Shown piece by piece: positions 24,090-34,924 of a stretch of DNA of 64,000 nucleotides. Origin of the DNA: Parelaphostrongylus tenuis (Eukaryota > Nematoda > Chromadorea > Rhabditida > Metastrongylidae). The DNA is taken from the NCBI GenBank assembly GCA_019055375.1, contig JAHQIW010006916.1:25335-89334 (forward strand), written 5' to 3'. The notes under the pieces are model-generated. The model saw only the letters and a program-made list of their open reading frames with translations, was not told the origin of the DNA and ran no database searches. Position 1 is the stretch's first letter. Every line of letters starts with the position of its first letter. A program made the translations under genes and the position numbers.

Positions 24090-25635
24090 TCAGCCAGTGC
24101 CACCAAAATACTGTTCTTTGTATCAGGTTTTATATATGCATAGGAACATGCTAATAAGTAAACTTACATCGATGCTCATTGTGTTTGCAATCTCAAACAT
24201 TTTTGGGAATCCTCATCCAGCTGCCTTCTTAATAACTGAAAATTTCGGCGCTCGACTTATGAAACACTTTAACAACTGGAATTTCTAGAATCTGTAAAGC
24301 TTTTCTCACTGGAAGATGGTCGTACTTTTATAGTAAATTCTTAAACAGTGCTGCTGCAAAGTTGTATCTTTAAGATAAAATCTTATATTTACTGAGAATT
24401 TGCAGCAACAAATGTATGCTATATTTTGACACTAACAAAAAAAATTCAGAATAACCAGTTATTCACAGAGATCATTAGAACAATTCCCCTAAAATAATTC
24501 ACAGGCCACGATCGGAGTTTTCCTCTAAATTTATCACACATTAATAGTTATGAAAGTTCAACCGACTTCAAAAATAATAGCAAATATTCACAAGAATGTG
24601 TGAGAACATTGGACAGTGCTGTTTTGTCCTGTTTGTAGAGAAAAGCGGTTTCCATACTCATTGTAACTAGCCAGCGTAAGTACAAACCAACATCCTGCAC
24701 GTGATAGTATTCACTTCATATTACTCACCTACTTCACCATCACAACACTTTCATCGGAAGCCCGTTTTCTCTCGATTTTGCAGACGATGATTAATAGATA
24801 TGTGTCTTTCTCAATGGACTCTTCCCTCGAACAAAATTAGAAAAATGCCTCTGAAAATAAATTTCGGCACTAAACTCTATTTGAGAAAATATAAACTGTC
24901 ATTTCTCGTTAGTAAATTCGTAGAGCCACTCTTTGTGTTGAATTCAATGACGGCTTCATTTATAAGACGATTAGTTTTACGCACGAGTTATAACAGAACT
25001 TTCGTGACCCACTAAGAAAGAAAAAAAGCTTTTTTTCTGAGTCAAAAACCAATACATTTTTCGAACATCGATGAGGCATTAAGATGAAGGGCGAGATGAC
25101 ATTCACATTTTTGAAGGAAGCTTCGACATGCATAAGTGAGCATTTAGCTGAGTAGTTCATGTCAGCTATCCGCAATCAAGAATTTGTAGACTTTTGGTAA
25201 GAGGAAACGACTGATCAAGGCCGCGAGGATTAAAACAATGCATCCTCATGAACTTTAGCAACGCTGCATAAAGATCAGTCGAAATTGAGCTGTTCTCGGA
25301 AGGATGTGCGAAAAGAATTCTTCCCATATTCGGCGATTTGAATATGTATATCTTACGTTTTAGTTCACACGACCCTTTTTCACATACTACCGTGTGGATG
25401 CCAACACGTGCAATCTATCTGTTTTTTCGCATTCGTCTTCACTTGTTTGTTTCTCGTGCCTGTGGATTTGATCCTCACTGCAAATGTAGTAGGATGTTTA
25501 TGGGAACGACCTCCCTGGCAATATTGGAGATGGGCGGCAATAATTAACTCCCTTGAGATCTAATCCGTTCGGGATGGCTATAGGAATCGCTGCCTGCAGC
25601 GTAAATCTCAAAGCGGCGCCACAATTTTCGTGTTC
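24090..25635. other. Unassigned, possibly intronic
   Basis: Lies between exon-like segments on the plus strand. It contains one strong acceptor (TCTCTCGATTTTGCAG, ending at 24781) followed by 18 codons and a TAG, and a minus-strand TTTTCAG at about 24237 followed by 19 codons. Both are too short to call. Confidence 0.35.
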
Positions 25636-25639
25636 AGTT

Positions 25640-26340
25640 GAGGTTTTTGGTTGTTGTTCACTATGAGGTGGCAAATGGTAAACCGACCATATTTGCTAGA
25701 CAGCAGTTTTTCGTCGGAGAGCTAGCAATCATACAAAAGCTTAGATTTTTGGCTGCAGCTCAGCATAGCCGGCTTTCTGGAAAGCGCTTTTTTGCCGTTG
25801 TTAAAAAAGGAATTTCTTTGTGTTCCACACGAGCATATTTGTCGTCGGACAGAGCTTTTCCTTTGGACATTCAATAATTATTTTATAGCGTAGCGTTTTG
25901 CGATTCTGACAGTCTGCTTGTTTTCTCAAAATACGACTTTGTCGCGGGAATAAGGTTGAGTTGAACACTTTTTGTAAGGCTGTTCACAGGCTATTCGACA
26001 AGGAGAGGGCCGTGGTAGGAGGCGTGGCAAAGGCGGGACAAGAAAAGACAGTCGAAATTTTGTAGCTCAACTAGGAATTTTTCGTTCGTCTCGAAAGAAA
26101 TTGCAGATATAAACGATTGTCTAAGAGACTACGAAAATTCCTCTACACACTGATATGCCTTTCGGATTCCAACGAAGTTTACGTTCGATATAAACGAAGG
26201 CAAAAGGCTAGTGTTAAACATAGTTTTTGATCCGGACTCTACAACGTTATACAAAGATGTTTGAAAAAGTCGGCGACATGGGGCCGCAGCCTGATGATCC
26301 ACCTTTCTAGTGGTTGCTGACACTTCCATAAGAAGCCCGT
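25640..26340. repeat. Long-TIR element, A-B-C-D arrangement
   Basis: Nearly full copy: A ('aatcatacaaaagcttagat', 'agccggctttctggaaag'), B ('gtcggacagagcttttcc'), C ('aactaggaatttttcgttcg' to 'tttcggattccaacgaag') and a D module whose outer part is degraded. A and D are inverted relative to each other. No coding capacity. Confidence 0.6.
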
Positions 26341-26366
26341 TGAAACCGTGCCGCATCTCATACAGG

Positions 26367-26494
26367 CTGACATATTCGCGATAACTCATGTAGTTTCTGC
26401 GGTTCGAGATGAACAGTTTCTTATCATTCTCACACAGAATATGGAAAAGATGCTGAAAGAGAATGAGCAAGTTGTCAAGGAAGGAAGTGACTAA
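26367..26494 (+). CDS. Terminal-exon-like segment, unrecognised
   Basis: Begins after CATCTCATACAG and runs 42 codons to TAA. The product is a helical, charged C-terminus (ADIFAITHVVSAVRDEQF, then MEKMLKENEQVVKEG). The upstream side merges into the long-TIR element that ends near 26340, so an insertion close to the acceptor may have separated it from earlier exons. It may belong with the exons at 23.8-24.1 kb, but the phases were not reconciled. Confidence 0.45.
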
Positions 26495-26499
26495 AATTC

Positions 26500-28335
26500 T
26501 TCGGTTGGAAGTAATGAAATACAAGCGTCTCTGAAAATAAAATTTTGCATTCATTTACTTCAAATGGTGAAAGACCGTGATCTTTTCAACGTGCAAACTA
26601 TTTGTTCTGAACGGAGTGGTCAGTTATTGTCGTACACTAACTTAGTTAGAAGATCTTTCTGATAGAGGGTTAGTTTTATTAGCAAGCAGGGTGTTCCAAA
26701 GCTACCAGTAGACGGTTAAACGCGAATCAAAAGTGACATTGTGTTTCACGAAGATGCTGGTGCATCGAAAGAACAGCCTATCTGCTAGTGGGAGGCTGGC
26801 AAGCTAATCGTTCTGAACACATTAAAAGCTAAATAAAGGAATTTGGGAAAACTAAGAAAGTTGAAGACATCAACTTCAATGGTCGTAACGAAGGAGTGGA
26901 GATGTTCACAACGAACTCACACCATTGTAATTATATCAAAATCCGGCTACACTAACAGGTGTAATCATGCTAGCAAGGGGTCAGATCTCTCCAAGCTAGT
27001 GATTTATACGCCCAGGATAGATTGCATCTCCGATTTGCCTTGTCTGCTTGCTGACAGTATAACCATAATTATCTGAATTCTCTAGAGCAGGTCTCGGCTA
27101 TTTGTACCCTCTCTTCTGCACTAGGCACAAAGTAATTTTTACTTAGGATGAAGTGTCAGCCTCTATATCCACGATCGAGCACGAAGGATTACATAGGTGC
27201 CATTAACTGTAATATTACTAATGAACCATTTTCTACATAACTCTTTTTTCGCTGGACTTGCATAATCTTGTCTCACCATTCCACACAAAAACGTTTGTTA
27301 CCGTAAAAGCGATATTTTGATTCATTCAGACATTCATAAATTCATTATCATTATTTTCATACAAATAAGGCATATAGTAATATGTGAAATCAAATAAAGC
27401 GATGACACACTCTGATTTTCATGTAGAACTAAAGGATATAAACATTACTACAATACGCACAATAATTTATTCAACCATACGCTCTGACGTAAGGATTCCA
27501 AATGGATAATAAAATCGATGAACCAATGCAGCAGCTAGAATTTCATAATATCACCCATAAAACGATAAACCCTACAACACGATTTCCAACGAGACTAGTT
27601 AACAACACGTGAATAGTGAAGTGGGCTTTTTCGACTGTAGCACCCTAACTATCTGACGTGACGGCCAACACAACATTTGATTCTTTTCAATAGCTCACTT
27701 TATGAACTGCAAAAGCTTTCCGACAGTAATGGGACTAATCCGTATCACAAAGCTTGCTCATATCCATCTTTATCCATTATAACATGACCACGTGGTAACC
27801 GTTCCATCGTACAATACCCTAGAGAAAAACGCTCAACCTCATAAACTAAAGTTTAGATTAGACAAATGGGCACACTTGGAAAAAATGAACAAATATCGTT
27901 ATAAACTACTCAACCGGTTGAGTCGCACGCTATTTTCACTTGACTGGTGCCGGAATCGCGCAGCGAGCGCAGCGCGTCACAATAGCAGTTTGGTAGAATC
28001 CTAATAAAATCAAATTCTTTTCATTACGAAAGGAATTTCAATCGTCAGCAAATGGTTAAATATGATGGAAGACGCTAAAGCTGTTTCGCTTGAAAGATGC
28101 CAGAACACGTACAAATCAGTGAATTGTCCGTCGAAAATGATATTGCACACTGTAATACGATGCTACTTCATCGATAATTCACGGAAGATTTTGTTGCCAG
28201 TAGACATTGAAAGTTGAATTTTTTTTAATGAAATTCTCCTTACAGAGGTATGTTCTGCGATCATTCACCATTTTCTTCGCAGAACCTCAACATAGCAAAT
28301 TAATGCCCACATCTCCATGGTGAGAGCCGTTACCG
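26500..28335. other. No gene recognised
   Basis: Unassigned AT-rich DNA. The stretch at 27940-27990 ('cgcgcagcgagcgcagcgcg') is a short local GC-rich repeat. No splice-supported open segment was found. Confidence 0.35.
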
Positions 28336-28339
28336 ACGG

Positions 28340-28550
28340 GATTCCTCGGGATATCAAGCGCTCTGCCGGAAGACCACCGATCCCTTAACCCAATTTCTTT
28401 ACGAAAGGCATAGAAGAAAGATATGATGCTCAACGAATCCCTAGAGCGAGAAAGACCCACTGGGCTACTATTGCACGCGACAGGGAAAAATGGAAGTGAC
28501 GCTGGTGCCCGCTCGGGTCATTGAAGTTCAACGGGACGACAGGCGATACA
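28340..28550 (+). pseudogene. RTE retrotransposon, extreme 3' end
   Basis: Reads the conserved C-terminus of RTE ORF2 on the plus strand: GIPRDIKRSAGRPP, a stop, then FFTKGIEERYDAQRIPRA, THWATIARDREKWK, a stop, and RWCPLG. Two in-frame stops (TAA and TGA) show decay. Such 5'-truncated copies are typical of target-primed reverse transcription, and the truncation here leaves only about 70 codons. Independent of the larger minus-strand copy at 17850-19090. Confidence 0.85.
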
Positions 28551-28659
28551 GCTGATCTCCATGACAGCGACACCAATATAAACTGTCCACCGCGGCAGTG
28601 CGGTCAGTGCCCTCTCCAGAGAACATTTGGGACTCAACGAGTTAAGACAGTAGAAGGCC

Positions 28660-29290
28660 ATCAATTCGGTTATCTAGTGGAATAAAGAAACAATCCATTT
28701 CGCTGGAGAAGAACATCCATTAGAGTAATAACGCGAAAGCTCAGATTTCGGGGAAGTGTTGTAGAGGCTCATAATTTGAAAAGGCCCTTTTATAGCCTAC
28801 AGCACTCGAAAATAAATTATGTTTCATACCCATAGAGAGCTTTTGATTTTACCACACTTATAATTCGATGGAAGCACAAAAGCATACGAACGTGTAGAGG
28901 AAATCTTGTAGGACCAAAGTCACACGTTTTATCTAGTATTTCATTCATAGCGGACAGCAATTTCCGAATTGAATACCAAGAATTACACTCCACATGTGAG
29001 TCGTGCCGATGTGATGGATTGGTCGCGTATCGATCCACTGCTGACACTTTACGTCCTAGTCGACGAGCAATGCCCCGCGTATACGGAGCTCAATTTTTTT
29101 CCCCTACCTGGAGTGAAACGGTCTATTCGGAAAGTAAGCACAATATTCAAATCGTCGGAAGTTACGCCATCGGATGGTCGCTCATGGCTCAAGAGAACAG
29201 CACTGCCCTGCGGGAAATACGCGTGTGTGCATTACAAAACTTTTCTTTCCTCCGCGCTGTTAAAAAAAAAGCTTTGCTAAAAAGTAAACA
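28660..29290. repeat. Long-TIR element, rearranged copy
   Basis: Contains 'catttcgctggagaagaaca' and 'gaaagctcagatttcgggga' (A), an inverted C module at 28870-28990 ('acgaacgtgtagaggaaatc') and an A-like block near 29110-29280. The 100-codon frames at 28969-29321 are within the repeat. Confidence 0.5.
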
Positions 29291-29886
29291 GATTTCCAAA
29301 TTTCCCAAATTTGAGCTATAGAGCAATTACTAGCAGTCTATGAAAACAGTTTTTTTCAACGAAATATAAGCGGAATAATAGGAAAAAAACGTGGTGCGAG
29401 TGAAATCTTATTTTGAATGGCACAGCATTATAGAAAATCCTTTTCAAGAAGCGAGCATGTACAGCATTCCCAAAGATTCAAGCTCTGAACAATTACTGAG
29501 AGTCGCACAAAAAGTAAAAGGAATCCATGCTTCACACCTTCCCACTAACCAAAATGAATCTAAACGTTCCATTTCGTATACATGTTTAATAATTCACAGA
29601 ACTAATCGTAATCTAATTCCTTGCACATGATAAGTGACTCGACGAAATTAGTGACCGAAAAAAAATTCTAATTATGAAAGTCTTACCAGTGTCAGCTTTG
29701 ATTATCGCGACAAAAACTTCACCTTATTCAACTAATCATGTGATAGATGAATAATATTTCGAAAAACGCTCATATTGAGGAGCTCTGTTGCTGATATAAT
29801 GACATCATTGGGATTCTTAGATATGTTATAGTCTAGCATTGGAAATTCTATAATGACTGTGTTGGGATAAGGGTACCACCTATTCA

Positions 29887-30013
29887 CTACTCAAATTCCA
29901 CGAAACGAGCCATTTCTTCGCCACTATAGGCAGGCAATCCAACCAAAAGAAAGCCATTTTTGCAAGCCAAGCGTTTGTATTCAACATCAAAATGACAATC
30001 ATTCTTATTTTGC
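29887..30013 (-). CDS. LDAH-like terminal exon
   Basis: Acceptor TTCACACAG, then NDCHFDVEYKRL and GFLLVGLPAYSGEEMARFVE, stop TAG. The ND could be the catalytic Asp region. The His expected just after 'LP' is absent, consistent with a codon deletion. Assignment to LDAH rests on the end motif only. Confidence 0.45.
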
Positions 30014-30220
30014 CTGTGTGAATTCAATAGTGATTATGAGACTTCTCTAACAAACTAAGTCAGACCTCAACTGTTAACCCAGTTTCCCATTACTAGTCAA
30101 AATGAGGACAACGTTACACTATAGGAATTATCACAGAAGATAATACCAGATACAAAGTAGTATATTCCTAGAAAACATGAAAATAAATCAAAAATTAATC
30201 GCTATAAAAAGAGAACGAAC

Positions 30221-30353
30221 TGCAAGAACACGCTTGAGACGAGCGCCATCTGGAGCCTCGACTATTCTTTCAATAGTAGGAAACAATGTGATAGCCTCCT
30301 TCACTTTGAAGTCATTCTTTATATAAGGAAGTAATTTTGACAAATGCAATATA
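30221..30353 (-). CDS. LDAH-like exon 4
   Basis: Encodes LSKLLPYIKNDFKVKEAI, LFPTIERIVEAPDGARL, a segment well conserved in LDAH proteins after the nucleophile elbow. The acceptor position reads TTTCTGA|T, with GA in place of AG. The donor is GCA|GTTCGT, weak. Confidence 0.65.
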
Positions 30354-30430
30354 TCAGAAATAAAGATTAAAAGTAGAAACAGTGATACTCGAAATTGATA
30401 GTATTTTTAGTGCATTCCGCACTGTTATGA

Positions 30431-30657
30431 TGTTTCCTAAAGTCCTAAGAGAATTGAGTGGTGAGCAAAAACACGACCTCAGGAGGGGAATCGAATGCAC
30501 GTTTCATCCTATTCGGGGACGCGTGCTCTACCACTACACCACTGAGGCACATTTGCCCAACCACTCATTCTACAACATCTCAATATTAGCTATCAGCCAC
30601 CAACCTTTGACAGGTTTGGTCGGGAGTGTGATTTCGCTTCATAAACCCAGTTGAGTT
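30431..30657 (-). repeat. SINE family C, first copy (minus)
   Basis: Full copy with leader 'agctgtcaactcaactgggt' (reverse strand), the tRNA-like head GCCTCAGTGGTGTAGTGGTA and the tail 'tttttgctcaccactcaatt'. It forms one half of an inverted pair with 30685-30840. Confidence 0.75.
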
Positions 30658-30684
30658 GACAGCTATTCTAATTACTAATACATA

Positions 30685-30840
30685 TTGAGATGTTGAAGAA
30701 TGAGTGGTCGGGCAAATCTGCCTCAGTGGTGTAGTGGTAGAGCACGCGTCCCCGGATAGGATGAAACGTGGGTTCGATTCCCGCCTGAGGTCGTGTTTTT
30801 GCTCACCACTCAATTCTCTTAGGATTATAAGAAACATCAG
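30685..30840 (+). repeat. SINE family C, second copy (plus), tRNA-like cloverleaf
   Basis: Positions 30719-30790 fold as a 72-nt class I tRNA: acceptor GCCTCAG/CTGAGGT, D stem GTGT/GCAC, anticodon stem CGTCC/GGATG, T stem GTGGG/CCCGC with TTCGATT loop. The anticodon loop CCGGATA has C instead of the universal T33, and a Ser (GGA) anticodon in a class I fold, so it is a SINE head rather than a working tRNA gene. The tail matches the other copies. Confidence 0.8.
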
Positions 30841-31349
30841 AAACAGTTATGTTCAAAGGTTAATAGAAATACTATAAATGAATGAAAAGCACTATTGCTG
30901 AGTCTAATTGTTGACTCCTCGCATACACGGAAACTTAGAAATGTTGTGACCTCAAAAATTTCATGCTCACTACTACCTATTAAGATATATAATCACTATA
31001 AATTTCAGGTCTTCTCAAAATTGCGACGCAATAACAATAAACGTAAAATTTATTAACCAGAAGTATCCAAAATTACTCAACAACACTATTCAAAGGATAC
31101 GCTGTTGGGCTGATGCCTGAACATATTTCTAAAATCCCTCAAGCAATAAATTAATACTGCTTTGTATATATCTAAGAGAATTGAGTGCTGAGAAGAATAT
31201 CTAAGAATTTAATTGAATATTAATAATTTACTTATATTAAGTTTTAAAATAATTTAGAATTTTTTTAATATAATTGCTCACCACTCAGTTCTCTTAGATA
31301 TATAGAAAACCATTGAAAAATTCTATTAATGTCAAGTATTAGTAATTGG

Positions 31350-31590
31350 ATTAGCTGTCAGCTCAACTGGGCTTATAAAGCGAAATTGCATACCCGAAAA
31401 AAAAAACCTGTCAAAGGTTGGTGGCTGATAGCTAACATTGAGATGTTGAAGAATGAGTGGTTGGGCAAATGTGCCTCAGTGGTGTAGTGGTAGAGCACGC
31501 GTCCCCAGATAGGATGATACGTGGGTTTGATTCCCGCCTGAGGCCGCGTTTTTGCTCACCATCTCTTGGATATAAAGAAAACATCATAAC
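31350..31590 (+). repeat. SINE family C, third copy (plus)
   Basis: Leader 'agctgtcagctcaactgggc', a short poly-A run inside the leader (31396-31407), then the tRNA-like head at 31470 and tail at 31550. The anticodon loop is CCAGATA. A detached tail fragment of another copy lies at 31262-31300. Confidence 0.75.
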
Positions 31591-31680
31591 AATGCGAAAT
31601 TCATTGAAAAAAACTATTAATGTCGAGTGATAGTGCTTTGCGTAGAATTTTCTGAAGTTTCCTTTGGTACCAAATTTGTC

Positions 31681-32170
31681 CATACTTGCCCTACAATGGT
31701 CGCTCAAAGAAGCATTTATCAAATTTTGTTGCTTTACGAGTACGAAATGGGAAGGAATGTACGGGCCGCCTTCGAGAACATCAATCGTGCAAAGGCTCAA
31801 GGATTTGCACCCAAGGCGATTAGCCCCTAGACCGCTGCAATCGACCTCTGTCACGTCGGTGCTGCGCAGTCTCATGCTGCTTCAGACAACGCAAGTCGCA
31901 TCCCGCCATATTGACAAAATAGAAGTTCATCGGTCTGGGCTGGGGTTGCTGGATCATTCTACGCACAGTCCTGACTTGTCGCGTGTGACTATCACCTTTT
32001 CCGGTTACTGGGTACTTCGTGAGCAGGAAGAAGTTTCGAAACATCAACCATTTGCGCCAAGAATTGACGACTTTCTTTAAATCCAAAGGGTTCTATGAGC
32101 ACGGTGTTGATTTGTTGCCAGAGAGATAGCAGAAATGTTGCTCAGGCTGGTAGCAGATACTTCGAATAGT
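31681..32170 (+). pseudogene. mariner transposase, internally deleted remnant
   Basis: The N-terminal helix-turn-helix is recognisable (ILLLYEYEMGRNVRAAFENI, 31720-31790) and is followed within about 60 bp by C-terminal sequence: a degenerate DNA-RPH-like region near 31885, LLDHSTHSPDL (31950-31980) and FYEHGVDLLPER (32090-32130) in shifting frames. The central catalytic part, including the first Asp, is absent. The right flank at 32195-32260 ('ttagtgctctagtggcaaaa') matches the terminal repeat of the element at 36593-37185. Confidence 0.8.
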
Positions 32171-32512
32171 GTTACTGAGCGAATTCAAGTACGCCTGGTT
32201 AGTAAACATGGTATTTAGTGCTCTAGTGGCAAAACTTCTAAGAACACTTAATACAATTTCGCAGATAACTGTCTCGAACGTTTAGCAGGCGGAGTCGAAT
32301 AGCTGTGTCGCTTTTTCAAAGGACGTAATCCTTACGCTACAGTAAACTCGTATTTAGTTAGATCTACCTACATAAAATGACTTGCAATTACAAATCACAA
32401 ACAGCTCGTCTATCAACAGCTCGACTTATGATAGGTTAAGTTGGAAGTAACATATGACGTCATGTTTAGTCTGTCACGAAAATTTGAAACGACATGAATT
32501 ACAGAGGATTAC

Positions 32513-32630
32513 CTGAGCATCATGTATGCACCTATGCTCTGTCCGAGAATGTATATTTTCTGAGCCATAGGCAACTGTTCCCGTACGAAGTCGAGCATAT
32601 GTTGCACCTGATCGTCAAGTTTGAAAAGAT
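32513..32630 (-). CDS. LDAH-like exon 3 with GXSXG nucleophile elbow
   Basis: Acceptor TTTTCCTTCAG and donor CAG|GTAATC are both good. It encodes LFKLDDQVQHMLDFV, QKIYILGQSIGAYMML: the GQSIG is the catalytic Ser elbow (the family usually has GHSIG). The first two bases complete a codon with the last base of exon 2, giving Asp, which supports the model. Confidence 0.7.
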
Positions 32631-33129
32631 CTGAAGGAAAACTATGGATTTTGCAGTCTAGGAAATCACAACTAGATCACACTAAAAGCAGAACATTAAC
32701 ATCTTAAGCCCCGCGATGATATTCATGCGGCAGGGAGCGGGGTAATGCGGCGGGCTCACCACGTTGCAGTGACAATTTTACAGCTTTGTATTGAAATTTA
32801 GGTTTTACCACCATTGAAAAGTGTTAAAAAAAGAACTATAGCATGTTTTGAGTTTTACATGACGTCTGTTATGGCATTTATAGTGCTAAACTTACATTTC
32901 AGATTTTTCGTACGCCTCACGTCATTCGGCCGCTCATCCACCGTCATAATAGGGAAATCGACGCCGTATAAGTTACACTCAGCGTCAGGTGAAAAGATCA
33001 CTCAGTTGAGTGAGTGATTGTCGATTGTCGTCTAAAACCATAAATGTCATCAACAGACCTCGCTATACGTAGCATGCTTCCTTTTCGTTATCTGAGAACA
33101 ATGAAAAAACGACCCCCTTTGCTTCACAA

Positions 33130-33840
33130 AGAGTCCCCATTGCCCTTTCAGTAATCATTCAAAAGCTCAAATCTCTGGCTACAGCGTTTCGCAGCCGTTT
33201 TTGAGAAGCCCATTTTTTGAAAAGGCCGTTTTAACGCGATAAGAAAAGAATATTCATATTTCACACATACGCTTTCTTGCGGTACACCGCTGCTCCTTTA
33301 GACTCTTAATAACCATTCGACAGGGCACGCAAGTTTCTACAGTTCCATTGTTCTGCTTATTTACTGGAAATACCGTTTCACTGGAGTGCAGCAAGGGAAA
33401 ATGCGATTGAGTTAGACATATTCGGTGAGCCTGCTCATCGGCTAATCTACGGTAAGCATGTGTGGCGGCCAGACTCTATGCGGCACCCTGTTATCAATCT
33501 GGCAAAATACGCTGATACGCCACATTTGAAGTGCGATTTTTGTCATTCGATTAGGAATTTTTCTCCGCCTCGAAAGAAACTCCACATAATGGGTATGACA
33601 CTGACACTACAAGTTTTCTCTACACCGTCGTATGCTTTTCGTGCCTCTAGTAAAGTAACAGTAAAAGGAAGCGACGGATGTAAAACTTAATTTGATTTCC
33701 AACGTTACAGTGTTTTAAAAGGCTATTAAAAAAAGAACATGGAGGGGTAGCTAGACATTTAAGATTTAGAAGATTTAAAAACATCCTTATTGAAACTTCT
33801 AGTCCAGCGAGAAGGTTTGTCTCTTCATTTGTTCAGGGAT
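33130..33840. repeat. Long-TIR element, A-B-C-D arrangement
   Basis: Modules in the same order as 34925-35690: 'aatcattcaaaagctcaaat' (A), 'gactcttaataaccattcga' (B), 'cgattaggaatttttctccg' (C) and 'ttctagtccagcgagaaggt' (D). Lies in an intron of the LDAH-like gene. Confidence 0.65.
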
Positions 33841-34471
33841 AATGATAAAGAACCCGTAGTAGGGAGGTCGCTTCACAGACCAAGCTTACTACCAAGACTT
33901 GCATTTTTCGCGTATGAGTATGAGTATTATGAGTATAAGTAAGCAAGTATGAATACCTTAATTGCAATATGCCACAATTCACGTTAAGCATGAAGAATCA
34001 AAAATTAATACAACAGAGAAAATACAAGCAGCAAAAAAAAGAAAAAAAAACTGTAGAGGTGCAGAGGAGCTAGATTACTGAGTACTGTACCCCTATCGGA
34101 CACCGAGCACTATATGAGTACCATCAAAATGGTTGTTGCTAAGGTGGAGGCATTGAGAGATGATGGGCGAGTGTGAAGCTCAAATTTCGAATGGGTTCTA
34201 GAGAACTCAAGTTATTTTGAAAATTTTCTCGCTTTTAGCCCTTACGGGACCATAGACCCACGGCCTTTGCATCTTTGACCTTCAAGATGTTGCGTCTAAC
34301 AATAGCGTTAAAAGCGTCTGCAATTGTTAGACGCAACACATCGAAGGGAAGAGAGGAAGAGGCCATGAGTCCAATGTCCTAAGGGTTGAGAACGTGAGGA
34401 AACAAGGGTAATGTACAAAGTGCTCTTACATGTGTATGCCAATAGCAGTAGTTTACTCAGCAGAAACTCAC

Positions 34472-34648
34472 CATAATGCCTGTGCGTTACAGAATTTTTC
34501 AACTCATTTAGCGAAACCAAATGATTAAGACGAGATATTGTATAGAATAAATAGTGACGCTTACGATAATCTACACGCTCATCTCTTAACAACAGACACT
34601 TCAAGGCTTTCTGAGTAAAGTCATAGAATCGGTCAATACCAAGATTAC
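34472..34648 (-). pseudogene. LDAH-like exon 2
   Basis: Fifty-nine codons beginning (G)NLGIDRFYDF, which continues the PGN-G motif (Pro replaced by Leu), followed by HYLFYTISRLNHLVSLNEL and THRHY. The donor is a strong GTGAGT. The base pair before the exon is GG rather than AG. The longer frame to 34308 reads into the intron. Confidence 0.65.
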
Positions 34649-34715
34649 CCAAACATTTATACATAGATTAAAGTCACTAAAGATAAAATAGTGTCACAGA
34701 GGCAACGAATCCCAC

Positions 34716-34845
34716 CAGGTATCATCAAAATGACGACGTAATTACCGAAGTCGTCTCTGATTTCATCGAGAGTTCCGCTTAAGACATCCGCACCAATGAC
34801 AGAAACATTGTCCGGCAGCCTCCGAAAGTTACCCAGTCGACACGT
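34716..34845 (-). pseudogene. LDAH-like exon, N-terminal part
   Basis: The first half reads RVDWVTFGGCR in one frame and the second reads NVSVIGADVLSGTLDE, then FGNYVVILMIPG, in another, so one base is missing in between. It ends CCTG|GTGGGA. The IPG at the end corresponds to the oxyanion-side PGNPG motif, completed by the next exon. Confidence 0.6.
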
Positions 34846-34924
34846 CTATTGATCGCGTACAACATCCCATAATACGAGGCATTCTCACGTCAAACACAGA
34901 CTTGGTAACTCGCGATAAAAGAAG

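Larger units (their letters stand above)
29887..34845 (-). pseudogene. LDAH-like lipid droplet-associated hydrolase, decaying
   Basis: Five minus-strand exons (34716-34845, 34472-34648, 32513-32630, 30221-30353, 29887-30013) fit the order of LDAH, an alpha/beta serine hydrolase of lipid droplets. Recognisable parts are VSVIGADVLSG, an IPG end, FYTISRLNHL, the nucleophile elbow GQSIG, LPYIKNDF, FPTIERI and a C-terminal GEEMARFV. The 2nd-to-3rd exon join is in phase across canonical sites. Signs of decay are a one-base frameshift in the first exon, non-AG acceptors before the second (GG) and fourth (GA), about 80 expected residues missing between the fourth and fifth, and GLPAYS where the family has a catalytic His. 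Introns contain a SINE cluster, a mariner and one long-TIR element. The alternative is a diverged gene with unusual splicing. Confidence 0.65.

Noticed and set aside
30719..30790. Functional tRNA-Ser gene
   Set aside because: The fold is good, but U33 is replaced by C, a class I body is incompatible with tRNA-Ser, and the unit is followed by a conserved SINE tail repeated nearby.
32890..33017. Exon candidates on both strands (plus after ACATTTCAG; minus ending at GTAAGTTT)
   Set aside because: Lies between two LDAH-like exons that already join in phase; no motif supports either strand.
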